From NCBI GenBank assembly GCA_019237515.1, contig JAFAGX010000255.1, positions 1 through 6,977 on the forward strand: a DNA stretch of 6,977 nt. Direction: 5' to 3'. The notes beneath the pieces are model-generated. The model was not told the origin of the DNA. It saw only the letters and a list, made by a program, of their open reading frames with translations, and did no database searches. The stretch is from Acidobacteriaceae bacterium. Lineage in GTDB: Bacteria > Acidobacteriota > Terriglobia > Terriglobales > SbA1. Below, piece by piece: positions 1 through 6,977 of the stretch. Numbering within the stretch: the stretch's first letter is position 1; each line of letters begins with the position of its first letter. Made by a program: the position numbers and the translations under genes.

Positions 1-836
1 AGATTTCGCCCATCCAGTGGCGCATCAGTCGCGATGACCATCATGCACGACCCATCAGCTTTGTCTTTCACGCTTCCTTGCTGCTGCAACTCTTTGCGCA
101 GATAAAATTGGCCTACTTCCTGGCCGACTGGAGCTCCGGCAATCGTCAAAATACCGCCAAAATTCGTCTGGACAAGAACACCGATTATGTAGCCGCCGAG
201 ATTGGCAGGCAGTTTTCGCGACGAGGTTCCGATGCCTCCCTTCCAGCCGAATGCAACAGTTCCAGTACCGGCCCCAACGGCGCCTTCTTCGACTGGACCG
301 CTTTTGGCGCCCTTGATCGCCGCAAACACATCGTCCTTGGTGACGTGAATGCCGCGAATATCGTTTAAGTAGCCATCGTTGGTCTCGCCAACTACAGGAT
401 TAACCGATAGCACATCCTCGTTGCCGGGGAATTTGAGAATGTATCGAGTGAGGGCATCGGCCACCAGCGGTACATTGGTGGTGTTTGTGAGGAGAATCGG
501 AGCTTCGATCTCGCCAAATTCCTCGACCTGCGTAGATCCAGTCAGTTTTCCGAAACCGTTGCCGACATAAATTGCGCCGGGCACCTTCTCGCGATAGAGA
601 TTGCCGGAATGCGGCAAAATGGCGGTCACGCCAGTGCGGACGTTATCGCCTCGAATGATGGTTGTATGCCCGACTTCGACACCAGCGACGTCGGTAATTG
701 CATTGAGCGGACCGGTGGGAAGAACGCCGATCTTCAGTCCTAAATCACTTGTGCGTGGCCGTGAATCGGAGGCGCGATCTTGAGCGCTGGCCCTCGCGAA
801 AAGAAAAATCAGCAGGCCGAGCAGGATCTTGCTCAC
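1..836 (-). CDS. P1-family (S58, DmpA/BapA-like) self-processing aminopeptidase, secreted; 3' end cut by window edge
   Basis: 278 residues are visible from a GTG start at 836-834; the C-terminal part lies beyond base 1. I read this frame by translating the reverse strand. Residues 1-18 look like a Sec signal peptide: Lys3, a hydrophobic run at 4-13, then Ala-Ser-Ala at 16-18, so the enzyme is probably exported to the periplasm. The mature part carries family landmarks: ITDVAGVEVGHTT (47-59), an NPVVGETNDG segment (146-155), GWKGGIGTSSR (197-207), QTNFGG (223-228), and DGSCMMVIATDAPL (261-274). In DmpA and BapA the chain cuts itself before a Ser in this last segment, and that Ser becomes the N-terminal nucleophile. 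By alignment from memory it is Ser263 here (codon 50-48). Known members release N-terminal D- or beta-amino acids or act as L-aminopeptidases; the substrate cannot be told from sequence. The later catalytic Ser/Glu pair is outside the window. It is the third gene of an operon with the two-component pair. GTG is chosen because the nearby ATGs at 844 and 841 run into stops or are out of frame. Confidence 0.9.
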   Translation of the reverse strand, partial: MSKILLGLLIFLFARASAQDRASDSRPRTSDLGLKIGVLPTGPLNAITDVAGVEVGHTTIIRGDNVRTGVTAILPHSGNLYREKVPGAIYVGNGFGKLTGSTQVEEFGEIEAPILLTNTTNVPLVADALTRYILKFPGNEDVLSVNPVVGETNDGYLNDIRGIHVTKDDVFAAIKGAKSGPVEEGAVGAGTGTVAFGWKGGIGTSSRKLPANLGGYIIGVLVQTNFGGILTIAGAPVGQEVGQFYLRKELQQQGSVKDKADGSCMMVIATDAPLDGRN

Positions 837-840
837 TCCA

Positions 841-2188
<1,348 letters not shown>

Positions 2189-2196
<8 letters not shown>

Positions 2197-4444
2197 GGTG
2201 ATTGATAGCAGGTGCGGCAACCGAATCCGGCACAACCGGCAGCTCCACAATAAACTTGGCGCCCACGGGGCGATTTTCTTCGACCCGAATGGAGCCGCGG
2301 TGATCTTCGATGATGCGACTCACGATCGCCAGGCCCAGACCAGTCCCGCGCTTTTTTGTCGAGAAGTAGGGCAGGAACAGACGTTCCTTCAGTTCCTGAG
2401 TAACACCCTGGCCAGTATCCGCCACGGTGATTTCCACGCAATCGCGACTCGGCACAAGCGCGGTCGAAATCTGGATTTCGCGAAAGATCGCGCCCTGCAT
2501 CGCCTCGGCGGCATTGTCCAGGAGATTGGCGAGTGCGCGCTTCATGGCCTCCGGATCAGCCATGACCTCGGGCAGATCGGGCTGCAGAAGCTTACGAATG
2601 CGGATGTTCTCCAGCCGTCCGTCGAACATGGCCAGGGCAGTATCCACGATGCTGTTGATGCGCGCAGGTTGCGGACGGGCGGTTGGAAATCGCGCCAAAG
2701 TGGAGAACTCGTCGACCAGCGTCCGGACCGTTTCCACTGCGCTGGCGATGGTATCGGCGCAGCCATGGACAATTTCCAGAGAAGCCGGATCCGGTGGTGA
2801 ACCACGCTGCAGATGCCGGCGGATTCGCTCTGCGGATAGTGCGATCGGGGTCAGTGGATTTTTGATTTCATGAGCCACCCGCCGCGCTACTTCCCGCCAG
2901 GCAGCCTGTTTCTGCGCCTGCAGTAAATCTGACAAGTCCTCGAATACAAGCACGTAACCAAGCGGCCGGGTGTCGTGCCTGAGGGTCGCCACCGTAACCG
3001 CGACGTTTAGTTTTGTGTGCTCCAGCGTCATTTCCATTTGGGTAGTGGTCGTTCCCATGCGGTCGGCGCGGCGCATCAGCGACTCGAGATCCTGGAGGAT
3101 GTCCGGGCTGAATACGTCGCGCAACGTGGCACCAATCAGCACACTGGGAACGCCAGCATCCGTTCCGCTTGGATGGAAAAGCCTAAGCAGGGCGTTGTTT
3201 ACGTGCGTGACCTGACGCTCGGCATTAAGGGACAACACGCCATTGGGGATGCTTTCGAGGATGGTCTCGATATGCCGGCGGCGTTGTTCGAGTTCGATGT
3301 TCGCGAGGCTAAGGTCTTGGCTGGCGGACTCGATCTGACGGCGGCTGGATTCCAGTTCCTCAGCCATGCGGTTAAACGAGCGCACCAGGTCGCCGATTTC
3401 GTCGGCGCCATGGACTTCAACACGGTAGTCGAAGCGTCCGCGGGAAATCTCCTGAGTGGCTTCAGCCAGAGCAGCTATTGGGCGAGTCACCAGTTTGGAC
3501 AGGAACAGGGAGAGCCAAGTTGCGGCAAAGAGCACAACGACGGTGAGAAGCAGGAGCACTTCCATATACGTACGCCGCACTAACCGTCGGGCCCGGGCAA
3601 GTTCCAAATACCGCTGCTGACTACCCTGAATTTCCTTCACCGTCTCAGAAAACTTGCCGGGCAGCGGCATCGCCACCAGGATTTCGCCACTGTCGGCGAC
3701 CTTTGCGGAACCCAGAACATACTCAGTCTTGTCAAACGTGAGTATTGCCGGCTGATTCGATTGGGCCCCTTGAGTTGGAAGCTTGGATTTCAGCTCTGAC
3801 CAGTCCGCAGGAGCCTGGAAACTGCCTCTTGCTTCTCCATTGGCCAGAGCTACGGCAAACCCTCCCTCCAGCGTTTTTTCATGTTGGCGAAATTGATCGA
3901 CCACGCCGGAGAAATTCCCGCTCTCAAACGCGCGTTGCGTTTCCTGAGAACCGGCGATTGATGTGGCTTCCGCCTGCGCATCGTGGGAGGCATAGTCTGT
4001 GAGCAGGGAAGCAACCGTTGCGGTATCGCGCCGAACCTCTTCCACCGGGGTGGAGAACCATTTGTCGATCGACCGGTTCATCAGGACATAAGCGAAGAAG
4101 AACATGCCGATGACGGGCAAAAACGAAAGCAGAAGACTGCCAACCAGCAAACGGGTACGGAACTTTGAACCGAGGACCCCAAGGCGTTTTTCGGCAAACA
4201 GCTTGAGCACATTGCGGACCAGAACGAAGGTCAATGCCAGGAAAAGTACGAAGATCACGACAGCAAGGAATGCGAACAGAAACAGTTGCTGGTTGGTGTC
4301 GGGATTTAGAGCCTGCGGGAGGTCGAAGGAAGTTAGCGCAAACAAGACGGCGAATAACAGAACCAACCCGATCGCGACCGGGATGATCACTTTCTTTCGG
4401 CTGGGAGAGGCCGGCCGCTCTCGCTCTTGAATAGGGCTCAGCAT
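2189..4444 (-). CDS. ntrY: NtrY-like membrane sensor histidine kinase
   Basis: 751 residues, complete. Membrane segments appear at about 19-39, 53-77, 99-121 and 293-315, which leaves a sensor region of about 170 residues (122-292) outside the membrane. The N-terminal arrangement, including the GSKFRTRLL stretch before the third helix and DKWFSTPVEEV after it, is that of NtrY proteins. HAMP follows at about 316-370 with a coiled coil to about 392, then a PAS domain at about 393-505 (SIPNGVLSLNAERQVTHVNN). The HisKA H-box is RRVAHEIKNPLTPI with phosphorylated His525 (codon 2872-2870). The ATPase domain has the N box NLLDNAAEAM (640-649), G1 DTGQGV (676-681), and G2 GTGLGLAI (700-707), so it looks catalytically intact. 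It should autophosphorylate and pass phosphate to Asp52 of the regulator that overlaps its 3' end. NtrY is linked to nitrogen or redox sensing in proteobacteria; the signal here is unknown. The ATG at 4444 has no visible Shine-Dalgarno. Confidence 0.93.
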
Positions 4445-4458
4445 ACGTGCAAAGGGTC

Positions 4459-4464
4459 ATTATA
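4459..4464 (-). promoter_or_regulatory. Candidate -10 box (TATAAT) of the kinase-regulator-peptidase operon
   Basis: A perfect TATAAT reads on the minus strand from 4464 to 4459. Transcription would start near 4452, only about 8 bases before the kinase ATG at 4444, giving an almost leaderless message. That fits the absence of a Shine-Dalgarno there. No good -35 hexamer sits at the expected distance (the best is CCATCA at 17 bases), so an activator may be needed, or the hexamer is chance. Confidence 0.4.
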
Positions 4465-4548
4465 AGCGGTTGTGCTCATGATGATGGACGACTGAGACGA
4501 GGTGGGCGGGCGGGTTCGACGCATATCTGTCCTGATCCAAGGGCCGAC

Positions 4549-4588
4549 TGCGGCGCAGAGATTAGGGTTCTCAGTCAGTTGCGGCGCA
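4549..4588. repeat. Duplicated odd palindrome TGCGGCGCA, starts 31 bases apart
   Basis: TGCGGCGCA occurs at 4549-4557 and again at 4580-4588. Each copy is a perfect inverted repeat of four bases around one central G (TGCG, G, CGCA). The two starts are 31 bases apart, close to three turns of the helix, so bound proteins would lie on the same DNA face. The second copy overlaps the possible -35 of ftcD. An operator pair is a reasonable inference, but a GC-rich 9-mer can also recur by chance. Confidence 0.4.
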
Positions 4589-4608
4589 CGCAGCACGCCA
4601 GATATCCT
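4579..4608 (+). promoter_or_regulatory. Weak candidate promoter of ftcD
   Basis: TTGCGG at 4579-4584 and TATCCT at 4603-4608 are 18 bases apart, matching 3 and 4 of 6 consensus positions. A start near 4615 would be almost at the ftcD ATG (4618). The bases just before that ATG are pyrimidine-rich (CCTTCTTTTCTT) with no Shine-Dalgarno, again consistent with a leaderless message. The match is poor enough that chance is possible. Confidence 0.25.
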
Positions 4609-4617
4609 TCTTTTCTT

Positions 4618-6090
4618 ATGCCAACACTGGTCGAATGCGTGCCTAATTTTTCCGAGGGCCGGGACAAGGGCAAGGTAGACGCCATTGTCGAAGCCATGAA
4701 GATCGACGGCGTGTACCTGCTGGATCGAGAAATGGACCACGATCACAACCGCTGCGTTATCACGTTAGTGGGTGAGCGAGAGCCGGTTCAGGAAGCAGCG
4801 GTTCGAGGCGTGGGCAAAGCTGCCGAGCTGATTGATCTGAACTTGCATCAGGGAGCCCATCCGCGAATGGGCGCCGCGGATGTGGTTCCGTTCATTCCCA
4901 TCGAAGGTGTCACGATTCAGGATTGTGTAGCGATGGCGCGACACGTCGGCGCAGAGATCTGGAAACGGTTTCAGATCCCGGTCTATCTTTATGAGGCAGC
5001 GGCGGCCACCCCAGAACGGCAAAACCTGGAGAACATTCGACGTGGGCAGTTCGAAGGCATTCGCGCGGAGATTGGCTCGAACCCCGCGCGCAAACCCGAT
5101 TTTGGAGAAGCGCGAGTACATCCCACTGCGGGGGCAACGGTTGTTGGCGCAAGAAAGTTTTTAATCGCTTACAACGTTTTTCTGAATACGACGGACGTTG
5201 ATATCGCCAAGAAAGTTGCCAAAGCCGTACGCTTTTCCAGCGGCGGCCTGCGGTATGTAAAGGGCGCTGGATTTCCGGTGCGCGGGCTGGCCCAGGTTTC
5301 GATGAACCTGACCGATTTCGAACAGACGCCGATTCACCGCGTTTTTGAATTCGTGAAGCGGGAGGCTGCGCGGTTTGGGGTGATTCCGGTCAGCAGCGAA
5401 ATCGTGGGTCTGATTCCCAAGAAGGCGTTGGAGCAGGCGGCGGAATGGTTTCTTCAAGTCGAAAATTTCGATTCGTCGCTGATTCTGGAAAACCGTCTGG
5501 CCGCGGTGATGACCGGGAAAATGGCTGTAGGAGGATTGCGGGCTGGCGTTGAGCCGTTCGTGGAGCAACTTGCAGCACCAACCGCGACGCCGGGCGGCGG
5601 CAGTGCGGCCGCAGCTTGCGCGGCGATGGCTGCAGGATTGGCAACCATGGTGGCGTCCATGTCGCGGGGGAAAAAAGCTTATTTGCAATACGAGTCGCAA
5701 CTGAGCGAAGCGATTGGGCGCCTGTCCCAACTGCGGGAAGAATTGAAGGCGGCCATCGACGCCGATGCCGAATCGTTCAATGTTGTCATGAAAGCTTACA
5801 AGCAGGCGAAGCAAGCCGCCGATGGAGATGGAATCATTGATGCCGCACTGAAGCAGGCTACGGCTGTGCCCTTGGGAGTGGCCGAGAAGGCAAGGGAAGT
5901 GGCCAGCCTCGCCGAAGCACTCGGGCCGATTACCAATCCCAATATGAAATCCGATCTGACGACTGCAAAGGCGTTGGCGCAAGCGGCCATCCAAGGGGCA
6001 CTGGCCAACGTTGAGATCAACCTGGAATCGCTGAAGGATGCGGCATTTGCGGCAGAGGTGCAACAGCGGGTTCAAACCGTAAAAACATAG
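4618..6090 (+). CDS. ftcD: Bifunctional glutamate formiminotransferase / formimidoyltetrahydrofolate cyclodeaminase
   Basis: 490 residues, start chosen at MPTLVECVPNFSEGR, the usual FtcD N-terminus. It moves the formimino group of N-formimino-L-glutamate (from histidine breakdown) to tetrahydrofolate, then deaminates the product to 5,10-methenyl-tetrahydrofolate and ammonia in the cytoplasm. Formiminotransferase half, about 1-300: VPNFSEGR (8-15), DHDHNR (40-45), and LHQGAHPRMGAADVVPF (76-92), where His81 matches the catalytic histidine known near position 82 in the mammalian enzyme. Further on are the conserved GARKFLIAYNVFLNT (177-191) and GLAQVSMNL (223-231). Cyclodeaminase half, about 305-490: PTATPGGGSAAAACAA (321-336), then an all-helical region with NPNMKSDL (440-447). 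The linker is short and the protein is shorter than the mammalian enzyme of about 541 residues, but both halves look complete. No other hut genes are in view. A second gene follows 34 bases downstream and is probably cotranscribed. Confidence 0.95.
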   Translation: MPTLVECVPNFSEGRDKGKVDAIVEAMKIDGVYLLDREMDHDHNRCVITLVGEREPVQEAAVRGVGKAAELIDLNLHQGAHPRMGAADVVPFIPIEGVTIQDCVAMARHVGAEIWKRFQIPVYLYEAAAATPERQNLENIRRGQFEGIRAEIGSNPARKPDFGEARVHPTAGATVVGARKFLIAYNVFLNTTDVDIAKKVAKAVRFSSGGLRYVKGAGFPVRGLAQVSMNLTDFEQTPIHRVFEFVKREAARFGVIPVSSEIVGLIPKKALEQAAEWFLQVENFDSSLILENRLAAVMTGKMAVGGLRAGVEPFVEQLAAPTATPGGGSAAAACAAMAAGLATMVASMSRGKKAYLQYESQLSEAIGRLSQLREELKAAIDADAESFNVVMKAYKQAKQAADGDGIIDAALKQATAVPLGVAEKAREVASLAEALGPITNPNMKSDLTTAKALAQAAIQGALANVEINLESLKDAAFAAEVQQRVQTVKT

Positions 6091-6124
6091 GAGCCAATAC
6101 TCCTGGCAATTTAGGTCTTGCGAT

Positions 6125-6977
6125 ATGCGTGCAGTGCAAATCACCGCCTACGATGGCAAATCGGAAAGTCTTTCAGTAGTTGACCTGCCAGTCCCACGCC
6201 CGGGCCCAGGCGAAGTCCTGGTCAAGGTGTTCGCATCGCCGGTAAATCCGTCAGACCTGATGTTTCTCCGGGGGCTGTATGGCTTCAAGAAGCCACTGCC
6301 GGCGGTCCCGGGATTTGAAGGCAGCGGAACCGTTGTTGACTCCGGCCCCGGGATACTGGGAGGTTTTCTTAAAGGCAAGCGAGTGGCCTGCGCCGCTGCG
6401 GACGAAAGAATTACCGGCGGCATGTGGGCAGAATACCTCGTGACTTCAGCCAAACTCTGCATTCCCCTCAGGAAAGAGGTCACGCTGGAGCAGGGTGCGG
6501 TGATGTTGGTCAATCCCATGACCGCCTGGGGTCTCATAGAGGAAGCTCGTCTGGGAGGGCATAAAGCGGTGGTTCAGACCGCTGCCGCCAGCGCACTGGG
6601 GCGCATGATTGTTCGCCTGGGACAGAGGTTTTCGTTGCCGGTAATCAATATTGTGCGCCGGCCGGAACAGGTTGAGCTGTTACGAAAACTGGGAGCAGAG
6701 CATGTGGTAAACAGCGAAGAAGGGAATTTTGAAGCTAGACTGCGCGATCTGTGCCATCGACTAAGCGCCACAATCGGGTTCGATGCGGTCGGCGGTGAGT
6801 TGTCATTGAGAGTGTTGCGCGCTCAACCCAACGGGGCTCGTCTCCTCGTGTATGGGGCGTTGTCCCTTACGCCATGCCAGGTTGATCCAGCCTCTTTGAT
6901 TTTTGACAGTAAGCGGATCGAGGGTTTCTGGCTGACTTCGTGGCTCAAGAAGAAGAGTCTGATGGGGCAGTTGCGCG
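6125..6977 (+). CDS. Medium-chain dehydrogenase/reductase, quinone oxidoreductase / ETR-like; 3' end cut by window edge
   Basis: 284 residues are visible from the ATG at 6125 (MRAVQITAYDG); the C-terminus is beyond the window. I read this frame directly. The N-terminal GroES-like domain has PRPGPGEVLVKV (24-35), NPSDLMFLRG (41-50) and VPGFEGSGTVV (61-71). The Rossmann domain begins near 145, followed by INIVRRPEQVELLRKLGAEHVVNS (174-197) and FDAVGG (219-224). The zinc-binding cysteines and histidine of true alcohol dehydrogenases are absent, so it should be a zinc-independent NAD(P)H reductase. The NAD(P) loop is unusual: QTAAASALGR (151-160) replaces the common glycine-rich motif. I associate this variant with a 2-enoyl-thioester-reductase-like subgroup of the family. 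The substrate cannot be given. A weak AGGT at 6113-6116 precedes the ATG by about 8 bases. It follows ftcD by 34 bases with no convincing terminator, so the two are likely one transcript, though no direct link to histidine breakdown is evident. Confidence 0.88.
   Translation, partial: MRAVQITAYDGKSESLSVVDLPVPRPGPGEVLVKVFASPVNPSDLMFLRGLYGFKKPLPAVPGFEGSGTVVDSGPGILGGFLKGKRVACAAADERITGGMWAEYLVTSAKLCIPLRKEVTLEQGAVMLVNPMTAWGLIEEARLGGHKAVVQTAAASALGRMIVRLGQRFSLPVINIVRRPEQVELLRKLGAEHVVNSEEGNFEARLRDLCHRLSATIGFDAVGGELSLRVLRAQPNGARLLVYGALSLTPCQVDPASLIFDSKRIEGFWLTSWLKKKSLMGQLR

Larger units (their letters stand above)
4445..4617. promoter_or_regulatory. Divergent intergenic region between the kinase operon and ftcD
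   Basis: This 173-base gap separates two divergently read blocks and must carry promoters for both. I see a TATAAT on the minus strand near the kinase start, a weak plus-strand promoter candidate near the ftcD start, and two copies of TGCGGCGCA. No RNA gene, riboswitch-like fold or credible small ORF is evident. The ftcD frame stays open through it from 4447, but those codons do not resemble FtcD proteins. Confidence 0.6.

Noticed and set aside
2197..2250. Longer form of the response regulator starting at the ATG at 2250
   Set aside because: The extra 18 residues precede the canonical REC start MPNVLIVDDE and are read out of frame through the kinase C-terminus.
3017..3583. Plus-strand open frame of 188 codons antisense to the kinase
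   Set aside because: Its translation shows no family features, and the opposite strand encodes the HAMP and PAS regions of a clear kinase.
4447..4617. 57-codon N-terminal extension of the ftcD frame starting at an ATG at 4447
   Set aside because: FtcD proteins begin with the (M)xxLVECVPNFSEG segment found at 4618. The extension resembles nothing in the family and would cover the promoter region.
6089..6104. Short hairpin AGGAG/CTCCT with a 6-base loop just after the ftcD stop
   Set aside because: The stem is only 5 pairs and there is no following T-run, so it is too weak to call a terminator. The downstream gene starts 21 bases later, which favours readthrough.
5161..6144. Open minus-strand frame of 327 codons opposite the C-terminal half of ftcD
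   Set aside because: The translation is rich in Arg, His, Cys and Gln with no domain pattern, and it lies exactly antisense to a strongly conserved gene. It is a by-product of codon bias.

Overview
The window is ordinary bacterial chromosome: moderately GC-rich, tightly packed, and without mobile-element, CRISPR or RNA-gene signatures that I can see. Three genes on the minus strand and two on the plus strand diverge from one intergenic region of about 173 bases (4445-4617). The protein styles (an NtrY/NtrX-type two-component pair, a secreted DmpA-type P1 peptidase, a short bifunctional FtcD and an ETR-like medium-chain dehydrogenase) suggest a soil-type Gram-negative, and Acidobacteriota is my best guess. 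That guess rests on overall flavour, not on a marker gene.

Minus-strand block, in transcription order: (1) an NtrY-like membrane histidine kinase of 751 residues (4444 down to 2189); (2) an NtrX-like response regulator of 451 residues with REC, AAA+ and Fis-type HTH domains (2196 down to 841), whose start overlaps the kinase end by 8 bases; (3) a P1-family (S58, DmpA/BapA-like) self-processing aminopeptidase with a signal peptide, starting 4 bases after the regulator stop at a GTG (836) and running off the left edge. The overlap and the tiny gap indicate one operon, so a sensor and regulator pair is transcribed together with an exported peptidase.

Plus-strand block: (4) ftcD, a 490-residue glutamate formiminotransferase fused to formiminotetrahydrofolate cyclodeaminase (4618-6090), which handles the formimino group released in histidine breakdown; (5) 34 bases later, an incomplete medium-chain dehydrogenase/reductase of the quinone-oxidoreductase/2-enoyl-thioester-reductase type (6125 to the right edge).

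The points most worth a second look are these. The regulator has GAFPGA where sigma-54 activators have GAFTGA. A 9-base odd palindrome, TGCGGCGCA, occurs twice with starts 31 bases apart in the divergent intergenic region. A perfect TATAAT lies so close to the kinase ATG that its transcript would be nearly leaderless. The two-component pair is also tightly linked to an exported peptidase. I did not find a clearly new multi-gene system. The individual families are all known, and the novelty, if any, is in the regulatory wiring.
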